A stretch of DNA of 64,000 nucleotides, from assembly GCA_945861275.1 (NCBI GenBank), contig CAMATZ010000024.1, forward strand, positions 1 through 64,000, in the 5' to 3' direction. The first letter of the stretch is position 1. The number at the start of each line of letters is the position of its first letter. Below are positions 9,201 to 16,498 of this stretch, in pieces. Both the position numbers and the translations under genes were made by a program. Origin of the DNA: Bordetella parapertussis. GTDB taxonomy: Bacteria; Pseudomonadota; Gammaproteobacteria; Burkholderiales; SG8-41. The notes below the pieces were generated by a model. That model ran no database searches and had not been told where the DNA came from. It saw only the letters and a list, made by a program, of their open reading frames with translations.

Positions 9201-10408
9201 CCGCCGCCACCAATTATGTAAACGGCCTGACGGCTCCGCCAGAAGGCTGGACCAACTATGAAGCCAGTCTGAATGATGCGCTTGCATGGGTGGACGGTCC
9301 GAACGAGCTTACTGGTCCCAACGTAATCAATCAGGCCGTGTTTGTTTCAGATGGGGGGCCGAATACCGCATTGCAGGGGAACACCAGCACGGCATCAACG
9401 CCCGGTGGCTTGACTGCGGCGCAAGCCATGCAGCAACTCACGGGTACCGCCCCTGCCACGAATCCTGCCGGCGCCGACAATGTTAGCGAGATAGCGGGTA
9501 TCGAAAACCGATTTGGACAAATACAAGCCATCGGCATGGGTTTGGATCCCGCGACGTTAGCGGTAATGACCCAGGTTGAAGGTGCGGCGCCGGTTGGTGC
9601 CCCGCCCGATACCGCGACCAACACCACGAATCCGCTGGAACTCAGAAACGTGTTGTTTACCAACCTCACGCCGAACGTTACGCTCTCTGCCGTGGGTAAT
9701 GACGTGCTGACCGGCGGCGCTGGCGGTGACATCATGTATGGTGATACGGTTAACACCGACGTGCTGGGAACGGCCAGGGCATTGGGTTTACCGACTGGCG
9801 CCGGCTGGGAAGTATTTGAGCGGCTCGAAACGGGTACCGTACCGGGGAGCTTGGGCTGGACGCGCGCGGATACGCTGAACTACATCCGCACACACACCGA
9901 TGAGCTGGCGGTGGAATCTGTCGGCACGGGCGGCGCCACGCGTGCCGGCGGTAACGACACCATTACTGCGGGTGCAGGCAACGACACGGTCTACGGTCAG
10001 GAAGGCAACGACATCATTATTGGCGGTGCCGGCAACGATATCCTGAGCGGCGGCAGTGGTGCGGATACCTTCAGTTGGAACAATGCTGACAAGGGAAGCG
10101 TAGCCGTACCGGCGGTGGATACTATTAAGGACTTCAATCCGACCACGGTCGCGGCCAACAAGGACGTGCTGAATCTGAGCGATCTGCTGCAAGGTGAAAA
10201 CGCGGGTAATTTGAGTTCTTACCTGACGTTCGCGCAGACCGGTGCCGACGTAACACTGTCGGTGCAATCGACCGGGATTGCGGGTCAAGTGGATCAGAAA
10301 ATTGTGCTACAGGGCATAACGATGGCGCAACTGGCTGGCAGCAATCCCGCCGACAGCGCGGGCGTGATCGCCAACCTGCTTGCCAACAACAAGCTGATCA
10401 CCGACTAA
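3263..10408 (+). CDS. Giant LapA-like RTX adhesin with retention module and vWFA domain
   Basis: This 2381-residue protein has a good Shine-Dalgarno (AAGGAG at 3251-3256). Order: an N-terminal retention module (about 1-90, MATASVTRAEVGTVKVAIGE); an Ala-rich helix; TAAG at 129-132, matching the LapG cleavage site of LapA-type adhesins; a Gly/Pro linker (PPPPPP near 205); three VCBS/Ig-like repeats with ARTD at about 209-571; a Calx-beta domain (about 578-695); further VCBS/cadherin-like repeats; three long repeats of the DUF5801 type (about 1180-1720); a vWFA domain with MIDAS DTSGS (D1910, S1912, S1914); RTX nonapeptides (GGAGNDILSGGSGADTF, about 2229-2274); and a C-terminal type I secretion signal. 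By analogy it stays plugged in the outer membrane through the retention module and mediates attachment until LapG-type proteolysis frees it. LapD/LapG genes are not in the window. Confidence 0.93.
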   Translation: MATASVTRAEVGTVKVAIGEVKVVGVDGVTRTVGVGDKVYAKEVVETGANSVVQVQLANGNMIDMGRESKMTLEGDILAGTQETAPRPAVDDAARLAAEAKAAQIAALQARLDAGDISVADELTKLQGTAAGGQQAPGAGAGGDAGGSEPPPNLDQANQIGPVTSGFNTLGANIAFPNTIPFNELPASPIVSVSVGVEIGDPPPPPPGTPNDVPLARTDVDAVPAGTFVATGNVITGVGTTSGSAGIDIPGADGAIVSVVTSPSGSPAIVSPGGVITLVGLFGTLSINPDGGYVYDRNPGSPDGVVDKFTYTLTDGSGDISKADLLIDIGTPVDVPIARTDVDVVPAGSSIATGNVITGANTTSGAAGADTVGAEGAIVTTVTSPSGNPPNINGGVITIVGQFGTLTINPNGSYTYNSNPGSEGKVEQFTYTLTDGSGDTSTAKLLISIGAPSDKPIARTDIDDIPVGNSVATGNVITGSGTTSGGAGADTPGADGAIVTAITGTPISNIGGVITVLGQFGTLTINPDGSYLYNRNPGAPGGVTETFKYTLTDGTGDTSTADLLINIGTPVIPPGDDPSSVVITLEGADVLEGTHPDPKDINFVLKLDHAHILPVEVTYVINAISAQSPGDFFGVLTGTVTIPAGQTEFIVPVSIVQDHLVEPNEIFNIVLTNAVNATISPTGSTAQITIVDDDTPPLARDDSYDVVRGQPSTLSSVLTHKDPGEILDDSGDGPFETLALVPNNTVQPNGDFTIITTQGGTVVMHPDGTFIYTPPATLTGPDTFQYTITDAVNGVPVGNGTSTATVTLNPTNKPPTVHFDGDPTSATVNEAGLPVIGSNAVSDSEKTQRTFTLSDPDGAADLFSVTINGATIPLTELPGKVFATPKGEMTIDSYNPATGVVTFTYVLKIPVTDAPNQNEVDEITVTVTDKFNATSAPAKLPITIIDDVPTAHLDVGTVASGQTLVVNSLQGVESNDIFGADSKDLAGGVVGVKAGGDTTTPATGTPGTPIVTALGTLTLNVDGSYSYKANPNVSGTDTFVYTIKDSDGDLSTTTLSINVNKDRPPDADGTVTVDEAALDATGSAPGSSNETRDGTLGLPAGVTVVSGAQQDQTGAHGTLHVNTDGTFTYTLTKNVLNALANDGVQTINGVEAFTVATIDANGNSNSATITVNVIDDVPTRATSATPVTATVEEDDMTGAAGSDLSTGNNEDVSVDKDEATSAAGSLTALFTPGADQPLAVGLSGDTGGLPALLSSGQPVVYSVTGSVLTAYVDSGPAGLDANDRQVFTLTVSNNGSWAFDLKDQLDHMAAGGENTALRTVGGGSVTAIDFSGMITGTDADGDTVKPLQAGDFAITVQDDIPVMKTNFVPVVAAVDEDGLPTGNADATPLRTGETTGTGSAVATGGAGALSGLVSVGADEEPTFGLNVVTTPVNSGLDSKGGDVLIVSDGATLHGYVDVDGVAGFGAADRDVFTLTVDADGSYRFELKDQIDHAAGAGENLLTNALDLSGFIKATDKDGDTLPGLAAGAFAVQVRDDIPTMKTNFVPVVAAVDEDGLPTGNTDATPLRTGETTGTGSAVAAGGAGALNGLVSVGADEDVNFGLKPVTTPETLAGVTSNGGTISIVTDANGLHGYVNAGAAGFDPGVDREVFTLTVGSNGSYTFTLKDHIDHPTLNGLTGDDTENLLAAPLDLSKYIQATDRDGDAITLADGAFKIDVRDDIPVVANITQTTATEITGNLLTDPTPDASFGADNGWVQVLTVDGKTYIYDQKTDTTTGSTGTSGTFDTVTNQWTVTTSNSGRIVVDMDDGAYVYTPPVNPSGAKVETIGFTLTDRDGDTASANLTVNVIAPVLVVGQNVDDQTGQTTPHKVDPPGAPVIGEITGSNASDMLIGDIGGGQLQGKNTNVILMLDTSGSMMETFGSGGLTRLAGLQAGVVDALNAMANSGAENVRVHMNDFATDLKSSVTFNLVVNGVVNTAQLTAATNYVNGLTAPPEGWTNYEASLNDALAWVDGPNELTGPNVINQAVFVSDGGPNTALQGNTSTASTPGGLTAAQAMQQLTGTAPATNPAGADNVSEIAGIENRFGQIQAIGMGLDPATLAVMTQVEGAAPVGAPPDTATNTTNPLELRNVLFTNLTPNVTLSAVGNDVLTGGAGGDIMYGDTVNTDVLGTARALGLPTGAGWEVFERLETGTVPGSLGWTRADTLNYIRTHTDELAVESVGTGGATRAGGNDTITAGAGNDTVYGQEGNDIIIGGAGNDILSGGSGADTFSWNNADKGSVAVPAVDTIKDFNPTTVAANKDVLNLSDLLQGENAGNLSSYLTFAQTGADVTLSVQSTGIAGQVDQKIVLQGITMAQLAGSNPADSAGVIANLLANNKLITD
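3647..3658 (+). other. Codons for a TAAG motif, putative LapG-type cleavage site
   Basis: Residues T129-A130-A131-G132 follow the retention module and a short Ala-rich helix and precede a flexible Gly/Pro linker. In Pseudomonas LapA, the periplasmic cysteine protease LapG cuts within a TAAG motif at a similar distance from the N-terminus. Position and context fit; cleavage is inferred. Confidence 0.65.
3886..4975 (+). repeat. Three tandem repeats of about 360 bp in the adhesin gene
   Basis: The three units begin near 3886, 4250 and 4612. Each encodes PxARTDxD, then ATGNVITG, a GADGAIV or GAEGAIV segment, FGTLxINPxG and FTYTLTDGSGD or a variant. This is the VCBS/Ig-like fold family used as extender domains in RTX adhesins. 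The units are similar but have diverged at the DNA level. Confidence 0.85.
7349..8430 (+). repeat. Two near-identical 531-bp-period repeats in the adhesin gene
   Basis: The block starting at 7349 (MKTNFVPVVAAVDEDGLPTG) recurs at 7880, exactly 531 bases (177 codons) later. Its first 80 or so bases differ at only one position, and long identical stretches follow, including the LVSVGADE segment. A more diverged related unit precedes them at about 6800-7340. The high DNA identity points to recent duplication or gene conversion. Confidence 0.9.
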
Positions 10409-10442
10409 TCGCGCTTAACGCCAGGCAGTCCGCGTCAAAACA

Positions 10443-10477
10443 CCCGGCGCAACGAAATCGTTGCGCCGGGTTTTTTT
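10443..10477 (+). terminator. Strong rho-independent terminator after the adhesin
   Basis: A perfect 13-bp stem (CCCGGCGCAACGA with TCGTTGCGCCGGG) around a 2-base AA loop is followed by seven T. It starts about 35 bases after the adhesin stop codon. Confidence 0.95.
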
Positions 10478-10554
10478 GTCAGGGCACGGCGTAGGATTCG
10501 CACTGGCCTCCGTACGCGCCAGCCGCCATAATAACGGCTTTTAGCGAAGCGCCG

Positions 10555-12174
10555 ATGTCCATTGAATTCCGATACGATGCCATAATCATCGGTGGCGGCC
10601 ACAATGGCCTCACATGTGCGTGTTATCTCGCCGCAGCGGGATTGAAAGTGCGCATTCTCGAGCGCCACACCGAAGTTGGCGGCGCCGCGGTAACCGAGGA
10701 ATTTCATCCGGGTTTTCGCAATTCCACCGCGAGCTACACGGTCAGCCTGCTCCATCCCAAAGTTATCGCCGATCTTAAGCTCGCGGAACACGGTTTGCGC
10801 ATCGTCGAACGGCCGCTCTCTAATTTCCTGCCTTTGCCGGATAAAAAGTATTTACAGATAGGCCGCACCAGCGCGGAGACGCAAGCCGAAGTGGCGCGCT
10901 TTTCCAAGCGTGATGCGCAACGCCTGCCCGATTATTATCGGACGCTCGATCAAGCTGCCGACGTGGTGCGCGAGATGCTGCTGGAGACACCGCCGAATGC
11001 CGGCGGCGGTTTGGGCGATTTTCTTTCCGCACTCAAAACCGCACAGCGCTTGCGCAAGCTCGACATGGCCGAGCGCCGCAACGTGCTGGATTTTTTTACC
11101 AAAAGCGCGGGTGATGTGCTCGATGCGTGGTTCGAGTCCGACCCGATCAAGGCGGCGTTTGGTTTTGACGCCATCGTCGGGCATTTCGCCAGTCCCTACA
11201 CGCCGGGTTCAGCGTACGTGTTGCTGCATCACGTGATCGGCGAGGTCAACGGACAACGCGGCGCGTGGGGCCACGCCATCGGCGGCATGGGTGCGATTAC
11301 CCAGGCGATGCGCAAAGAAGCCGAGCACCGCGGCGTTGAAATCACCACCGGCTGTGAAGTGGCGCAGGTGTGCGCCGACATTCGCGGCGTGCAAGGCGTG
11401 CAGCTCGCCGATGGCCGCGTGATCGAAAGCCGTTGCGTGGTGTCGGGCGTAAATCCGAAGCTGCTCTACACCAAGCTCATGCCGCATCATGTGCTGGATG
11501 AAGATTTTCTGCGCCGCATGCGCAACTATAAATGCGTATCCGGTACGTTTCGCATGAACGTGGCGTTGTCCGAGCTGCCAGACTTCACCTGTATTCCGGG
11601 CAAGCAAGCGGGCGATCATCACAAGTCGGGCATCATTATCGCGCCCTCGCTGCACTACATGGAACAGGCGTATTTCGATGCGCGCACACTTGGCTGTTCG
11701 CGCAAACCGGTGATAGAAATTTTGATTCCCTCCACGGTGGACGACAGTCTCGCGCCACCGGGAAATCACGTTGCGAGCTTGTTCTGTCAGCACTTTAACC
11801 CGCAGTTGCCGAATCATCTCGATTGGCAGGTGATTCGCGAGCCGGTCGCGGACCTGGTCATTGCCACGGTCACGCAGTACGCCCCTAACTTCAAGGCGAG
11901 CGTGCTGGGTCGTATGGTGTTGTCACCGCCGGATCTGGAAAAGCGCTTTGGCCTTGTCGGCGGCGACATTTTTCATGGCGCTTTGACGCTCGATCAATTG
12001 TGGAGCGCGCGACCGTTGCTGGGCAACGGCGCGTACCGAGGGCCAGTGGCGGGGTTGTATATGTGCAGCGCCGGCACCCATCCCGGCGGCGGTGTCAGCG
12101 GTGCGCCTGGGCATAATGCCGCGCGCGAAATCGTGCGTGACTTCAAGCGTGGGCGGGCGCGAAATAAGTCATGA
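10555..12174 (+). CDS. FAD-dependent oxidoreductase, PYROXD2 / phytoene desaturase-like
   Basis: 539 residues. The N-terminus has the dinucleotide-binding motif IIIGGGHNGLTCACYLA followed by ILERHTEVGGAA, typical of the phytoene desaturase/amine oxidase superfamily. The C-terminus has the second FAD motif (GLYMCSAGTHPGGGVSG). Overall length and the ending match PYROXD2-like flavoproteins, whose substrates are poorly defined. It is probably cytoplasmic, since no signal peptide is seen. It overlaps the following lipoprotein gene by ATGA, so the two are translationally coupled. The real substrate cannot be told from sequence; no carotenoid synthesis genes are nearby, so a carotenoid role is doubtful. 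Confidence 0.85.
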   Translation: MSIEFRYDAIIIGGGHNGLTCACYLAAAGLKVRILERHTEVGGAAVTEEFHPGFRNSTASYTVSLLHPKVIADLKLAEHGLRIVERPLSNFLPLPDKKYLQIGRTSAETQAEVARFSKRDAQRLPDYYRTLDQAADVVREMLLETPPNAGGGLGDFLSALKTAQRLRKLDMAERRNVLDFFTKSAGDVLDAWFESDPIKAAFGFDAIVGHFASPYTPGSAYVLLHHVIGEVNGQRGAWGHAIGGMGAITQAMRKEAEHRGVEITTGCEVAQVCADIRGVQGVQLADGRVIESRCVVSGVNPKLLYTKLMPHHVLDEDFLRRMRNYKCVSGTFRMNVALSELPDFTCIPGKQAGDHHKSGIIIAPSLHYMEQAYFDARTLGCSRKPVIEILIPSTVDDSLAPPGNHVASLFCQHFNPQLPNHLDWQVIREPVADLVIATVTQYAPNFKASVLGRMVLSPPDLEKRFGLVGGDIFHGALTLDQLWSARPLLGNGAYRGPVAGLYMCSAGTHPGGGVSGAPGHNAAREIVRDFKRGRARNKS

Positions 12175-12794
12175 AAATATCCTTAAAATCCCACAGTTAT
12201 ATTATTTTCTTGCTGTGGCTGGCGCTGGCGGCAGGCTGCGCGCCCAGCGTCCCCAAAGTAGGCAAACTCGCGCCTGCCGAGGTGATTGTTGCCTTCGGCG
12301 ACAGCCTGACCTTCGGCACCGGCGCCACCGAAGCGGAAAGTTACCCGGTGGTGCTGGAGCAGTTGATTGCACGCAACGTCGTGCGCGCGGGCGTCCCCGG
12401 TGAAGTCACCGCGGGCGGACTCGCACGCTTGCAACAGGTAATTGATGCGCACAAACCGGCGCTGATGATCGTGTGCCTTGGCGGCAACGATATGCTGCGC
12501 AAGATGGATGAAAGCCAAACCAAAGCCAATTTGCGCAGCATCATAAAAACCATCAAGGCGCAGGGCATCAGTGTCGTGCTGGTGGGCGTACCCAAGCCTG
12601 CGCTGGTGACCAGTGCGCCGCCGTTCTTCGAGGAAATCGCGATGGAGCTCGGCATACCCTACGAAGGAAAAATCGTCACCGACATATTGTATCAGCGCGA
12701 TCAGAAATCCGATTCGATTCATCCCAATGCCAAGGGCTATCGACGCATGGCGGAAGCGATCGCCGCGCTGCTGAAAAAAGCGGGTGCGGTCTAA
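12171..12794 (+). CDS. GDSL/SGNH-family esterase, lipoprotein (TesA-like)
   Basis: 207 residues. It has a lipoprotein signal peptide ending in LAAGC (C23), so it should be lipid-anchored in the periplasm. SGNH hydrolase blocks are present: GDSLTFG (nucleophile S45), GGND, and DSIHPN carrying the catalytic Asp and His. The family hydrolyses acyl esters or thioesters (arylesterase, lysophospholipase, TesA). The gene starts within the stop of the preceding oxidoreductase and overlaps the start of the following MFS gene, so the three form a tight operon. Confidence 0.9.
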   Translation: MKISLKSHSYIIFLLWLALAAGCAPSVPKVGKLAPAEVIVAFGDSLTFGTGATEAESYPVVLEQLIARNVVRAGVPGEVTAGGLARLQQVIDAHKPALMIVCLGGNDMLRKMDESQTKANLRSIIKTIKAQGISVVLVGVPKPALVTSAPPFFEEIAMELGIPYEGKIVTDILYQRDQKSDSIHPNAKGYRRMAEAIAALLKKAGAV

Positions 12795-14016
12795 GGTGGC
12801 GGCGCCGCGCTCCGCGGTCGCCATGACCGCGATCATGTGCGTGGCCGAGTCGTTCAGCATGAGCGGCTTTGCCGCGTACACCACGCTGTTGCCGCAGTTT
12901 CAGCGTGAGTGGCATCTGTCGAATTCCGAAGCGGGACTGATCGGCGGTATCGTTTTCGCCGGCTACATGACCGCGGTGCCGGTACTGTCGGCGCTCACCG
13001 ACCGCATCGATTCGCGGCGTATTTACCTCTGGGCGTGTTTGCTGTCGGCATTTGGTGCGCTGTGTTTTTATGGGTTCGCGCAAGGCTTGTGGACAGCGCT
13101 CATGTGCCAGTTTCTGATCGGCGCGGGGCTGGGTGGCACTTACATGCCGGGCTTGAAAACGCTGACCGATCATCTGCAAGGCACGGCGCAGGCGCGCGCT
13201 ACCGCGTTTTACGCGGCGTGTTTTGGCGTCGGCTCCAGTGTTTCCATATTCGTGTGCGGTTATCTGGGCAGCACGCTGGGCTGGAAAGCCGCGTTCCTGT
13301 TCGGCGCGGTGGCGCCAGTGGTCGCCGCGTTGATGGTCAACCTGATGATGCCCAAAGGCCGCACGCACACGGTGCACGCGCATTCGCCCGCGCTGCTGGA
13401 TTTCCGTCCGGTGCTTGCCAATCGCACCACGCGTTATTACATATTCGGCTATGCGCTGCACAGCTACGAACTGTTTGGCCAGCGCGCGTGGATGGTGGCG
13501 TTTCTGGCGTTCTCGGCCACCTTGCAACCCGACGCTGCGATGATGGTGATGAGCGCAGCGACGCTCGCCGCCATTATCAATCTGTGCGGGCCGTTGATGA
13601 GCGTGACCGGCAATGAGCTCGCGCTGCGTTTTGGCCGTCAACGCATCATTTTTATTTTCATGACTGCATCGGGCTTGTTTGCGTGCGGACTGGGCTACAG
13701 CGCCGGCCTGCCGTGGTACGCGGTATTCACGTTTATGTGTGTGCATTACGCGCTGATGCTCGGAGACTCCGCTGCGCTTACCGCAGGCGCGATAGGCTCG
13801 GCGCCTCCCGATCAGCGCGGCGCAATGATGGCGGTGTATTCATTTATCGGATTCAGCGCCGCATTGATAGCGCCGCTGGTGTTCGGCGTCGTGCTCGATC
13901 TCGCGGGCGGTAATCGCAGCACGCTGGCGTGGGGATTGGCGTTCGCCAGTCTGGGTATCTTCGGCACGCTGGCGCCGGTTGCGCGCTGGTGGCATGCGCA
14001 GCGCAGCCCAGCGTAG
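12784..14016 (+). CDS. Major facilitator superfamily transporter
   Basis: 410 residues with about 12 hydrophobic segments. The chosen start is GTG 12784, which overlaps the esterase stop by 11 bases; ATG 12823 is an alternative with a shorter cytoplasmic tail. The loop between helices 2 and 3 carries ALTDRIDSRRIYLW, a version of MFS motif A. It resembles the CynX/NimT-like and drug/organic-anion MFS groups, but the substrate is unknown. Coupling to the flavoprotein and esterase genes suggests it moves a substrate or product of those enzymes. Confidence 0.85.
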   Translation: MRSKVAAPRSAVAMTAIMCVAESFSMSGFAAYTTLLPQFQREWHLSNSEAGLIGGIVFAGYMTAVPVLSALTDRIDSRRIYLWACLLSAFGALCFYGFAQGLWTALMCQFLIGAGLGGTYMPGLKTLTDHLQGTAQARATAFYAACFGVGSSVSIFVCGYLGSTLGWKAAFLFGAVAPVVAALMVNLMMPKGRTHTVHAHSPALLDFRPVLANRTTRYYIFGYALHSYELFGQRAWMVAFLAFSATLQPDAAMMVMSAATLAAIINLCGPLMSVTGNELALRFGRQRIIFIFMTASGLFACGLGYSAGLPWYAVFTFMCVHYALMLGDSAALTAGAIGSAPPDQRGAMMAVYSFIGFSAALIAPLVFGVVLDLAGGNRSTLAWGLAFASLGIFGTLAPVARWWHAQRSPA

Positions 14017-14074
14017 CGGCGTATTTTGGTGACGGCGGCCGGCCACTCACAGCAGCCCGCCACCGCGCAACCGA

Positions 14075-14638
14075 TCAGGTTACTTTTTTCGACCCGGTAT
14101 AAAACTGCGGCCAGCGTTGTAACACTGCCGGTCCATCATCGCTATAGATGTGGCAGGCGTTAAGCTGATACGGCACCTTGGTGATGGGACGGCCGGCATT
14201 GTGTGCGTCACGCGCGCGGCCGGTGGCCTGAAACGCGGTGGTGGCCAACGGCCCCAGCAACTCCACCAGATGCGTACAACCTTTGACGCCGCCCAGCCGC
14301 AGGCCCACTTCACGCCGCCAGCCGCGGCCGATTTTTACGCCGGCCAGTTGCTTGAAATTCACCGTGATGTCACCACAGGTGGGGTGTGGGCCCTCGTCGG
14401 TCTTCGCCTCGGCATCGTGAATTAACATATCCAGATCAATGGTAAGGCGTATCCACATGTCATGCACGGGCTCACCGGGTTGACGCGGCTCGCGGCCGTG
14501 GCGTCGCGGATGCGCATTGGATTTGGTATCCACCAGATGCGCTTCAATGTCCCACAGGCCGTCGTCGCGCTCATAGCCTTTGCATTCGATGGCGCGGGTG
14601 TGGATGGGTTTGCGGGGTTGGTGGGGTGATAAGGGCAT
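14075..14638 (-). CDS. DUF2889-family protein
   Basis: 187 residues. The N-terminus (MPLSPHQPRKPIHTRAIECK followed by GYERDDGLWDIEAHLVDTK) and the internal GRGWRREVGLRLGG and GCTHLVELLGPLAT match the DUF2889 family, found mainly in proteobacteria and without a settled function. It contains several conserved His and Cys (GCTH, ACHIY), so metal or cofactor binding is possible. It lies 4 bases downstream of the DUF1289 gene in the HMG-CoA lyase operon. Confidence 0.85.
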   Translation of the reverse strand: MPLSPHQPRKPIHTRAIECKGYERDDGLWDIEAHLVDTKSNAHPRRHGREPRQPGEPVHDMWIRLTIDLDMLIHDAEAKTDEGPHPTCGDITVNFKQLAGVKIGRGWRREVGLRLGGVKGCTHLVELLGPLATTAFQATGRARDAHNAGRPITKVPYQLNACHIYSDDGPAVLQRWPQFYTGSKKVT

Positions 14639-14642
14639 TGCG

Positions 14643-14843
14643 TCACATCCTCGGATTCATGGGTTCAGCGGGCTGACGCGTGGGCAATTGCTGCAGGATG
14701 CGTTGCCGCTCTTCCTGAGTGTAGCGCGTCCAGTATGAAATTTCATGCAGCGTGCGCCCACAGCCTCTGCAAAAGCTGGTTTGCTGATCGATCACGCAGG
14801 TGTTCACACAAGGCGACTGGTAATCCTCGTACGCATCAAACAC
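14643..14843 (-). CDS. DUF1289-family small Cys-rich protein
   Basis: 66 residues. The Cys pattern SPCVNTCVID...FCRGCGRT followed by EISYWTRYTQEER defines the DUF1289 family. Four Cys could bind zinc or an iron-sulfur centre; function is unknown. It sits 6 bases after the HMG-CoA lyase stop and 4 bases before the DUF2889 gene, so all three are one transcript. Confidence 0.9.
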   Translation of the reverse strand: MFDAYEDYQSPCVNTCVIDQQTSFCRGCGRTLHEISYWTRYTQEERQRILQQLPTRQPAEPMNPRM

Positions 14844-14849
14844 GTACGA

Positions 14850-15758
14850 TCAGGCCGCCATTTTTGCGGCAATGGCTTTTGCCGCGCGCGCGAATGTGGG
14901 CCGGCCCAGCACGCCGCATATGTAATCGCCGGCGGCGATGAGTTTTTGCATGTCGACGCCGGTTTCGATGTTCAGACCATCCAGCAGATACAGCACGTCT
15001 TCGGTGGCGACGTTGCCGGTCGCGCCCTTGGCATACGGGCAGCCGCCCAGCCCCGCGACCGAGCTGTCAAAGGTGGAGATGCCGCATTCCAGCGCCGCAT
15101 AAATGTTGGCGATGGCCTGGCCGTAGGTGTCATGCACATGCACTGCCAGCCGCTCGATGGCGATGTATTTCGCCACCGCCTCGATTACCGCGCGCGTCTT
15201 GCCCGCGGTGCCGGTGCCGATGGTGTCGGCGATGGTGATCTCATAACAGCCGAGTTGATCAAACTCGCGCGCCAGCCGCGCCACGGCCTGCGGATCGACT
15301 TCGCCTTCATACGGGCAGCCCAGACACACCGACATGTCACCGCGTACTTTAAGGCCGTGCGCCAGCGCCTCGGCGCACACCTCCGAAAAACGCGCGATAC
15401 CTTCGGCGATGGTGCAGTTGGTGTTTTTTTTCGAGAACGCTTCGGTGGCCGCACCAAAGATTACGACCTCTGTGCAACCTGCCGCGATAGCGGCGTCCAG
15501 CCCTTTGCGGTTGGGCACCAGCACCGGGTAACTCACGCCCGGCTTGCGCCGGATGCCCGCCATCACCTGCGCGTTATCCGCCATCTGCGGCACCCACTTG
15601 GGCGACACGAATGCCGTGGCCTGTATCGCCCGCAAACCGGCATCCTGCAGGCGGTGGATGAGTTCGATTTTGACTGCGGCGGGAACGGGCGTGGCTTCGT
15701 TCTGCAAACCGTCGCGCGGACCGACTTCAACCAGCTTTACTTTTTTGGGCAGGTGCAT
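14850..15758 (-). CDS. mvaB: Hydroxymethylglutaryl-CoA lyase
   Basis: 302 residues, the normal length for the bacterial enzyme. It cleaves HMG-CoA to acetyl-CoA and acetoacetate, the last step of leucine degradation. Visible active-site elements: GPRDGLQN (R15, D16), the metal-binding VHVHD (H207, H209), and the signature SVAGLGGCPYA with catalytic C240. It is the first gene of an operon with DUF1289 and DUF2889 genes. The isovaleryl-CoA dehydrogenase and methylcrotonyl-CoA carboxylase genes that often accompany it are not in the window. Confidence 0.95.
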   Translation of the reverse strand: MHLPKKVKLVEVGPRDGLQNEATPVPAAVKIELIHRLQDAGLRAIQATAFVSPKWVPQMADNAQVMAGIRRKPGVSYPVLVPNRKGLDAAIAAGCTEVVIFGAATEAFSKKNTNCTIAEGIARFSEVCAEALAHGLKVRGDMSVCLGCPYEGEVDPQAVARLAREFDQLGCYEITIADTIGTGTAGKTRAVIEAVAKYIAIERLAVHVHDTYGQAIANIYAALECGISTFDSSVAGLGGCPYAKGATGNVATEDVLYLLDGLNIETGVDMQKLIAAGDYICGVLGRPTFARAAKAIAAKMAA

Positions 15759-15856
15759 TTGAATTCCTTAGGATTTTCTCGCTTCTTCGTTTCTTTGGCT
15801 CCACCCAATCCGGTTTGCGCTTTTCCAAAAATCTTGAAAATTCAGTTGTTGCCCTT

Positions 15857-16387
15857 TTATTTCATGCGATTATACGCGCCGTGTTTCGCGAGTTCCGTGT
15901 CGTAGAGCGCGAGCATGTGCGCGTCAAAGCAGCAGAAAAATATTTTGTCAAAAACGTCATCGTGTGATGCAGCGAGGCACTCGCGTAGCGCAATCGCCAC
16001 CGCTTCGCTGAGCGGATAGCCGTAAACCCCACAGCTAATCGCTGGATAAGCTATTGTTTTTATTGCATTTTGAGAGGCGAGAGCCAAGCTCGTTCGATAA
16101 CATGAAGCGAGCAATTCCGGCTCGCCGGCGTGCCCGCCCTGCCACACCGGACCGACAGTGTGAATGACGTACTGCGCAGGCAGCTTGTAACCGCGCGTGA
16201 TTTTCGCCTGCCCGGTTTTGCAGCCGTTCAGCGCGCGGCACGCGTCGAGCAGCGCCGGCCCGGCGGCGCGGTGGATCGCGCCATCGACACCGCCGCCGCC
16301 GAGCAGCGACGTGTTCGCGGCGTTGACGATGGCGTCAACTTTCAGGGTGACGATGTTGGCGAGCAGCGCCTGTAGTTGGGCGGGCAT
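15857..16387 (-). CDS. Macrodomain protein, YmdB-like ADP-ribose hydrolase
   Basis: 176 residues, almost all one macrodomain: [20 protein letters not shown] and IHRAAG, then [15 protein letters not shown] and [13 protein letters not shown]. The NAAN motif and the Gly-rich loop bind ADP-ribose. Relatives deacetylate O-acetyl-ADP-ribose or remove ADP-ribose from proteins. It is a single gene, 98 bases upstream of mvaB on the same strand, so it may be co-transcribed with it. Confidence 0.92.
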   Translation of the reverse strand: MPAQLQALLANIVTLKVDAIVNAANTSLLGGGGVDGAIHRAAGPALLDACRALNGCKTGQAKITRGYKLPAQYVIHTVGPVWQGGHAGEPELLASCYRTSLALASQNAIKTIAYPAISCGVYGYPLSEAVAIALRECLAASHDDVFDKIFFCCFDAHMLALYDTELAKHGAYNRMK

Positions 16388-16411
16388 GTGACATCAGACT
16401 TCAAAAGAATT

Positions 16412-16450
16412 TTGCCACAGAGAACACAGAGGAACACCGAGAACCACGAA
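16412..16450. repeat. Degenerate short tandem repeat (CACAGAGAA-like)
   Basis: About four imperfect 9-10 base units (CACAGAGAA, CACAGAGGAA, CACCGAGAAC, CACGAAAGG) lie between the macrodomain and isomerase genes. Similar CACAGAGA repeats occur between genes in many bacteria. No function is evident. Confidence 0.5.
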
Positions 16451-16498
16451 AGGATTTTCCGCTATGCGTCTCGATGTCCTTCGTAGCCAAAAGGGTTA

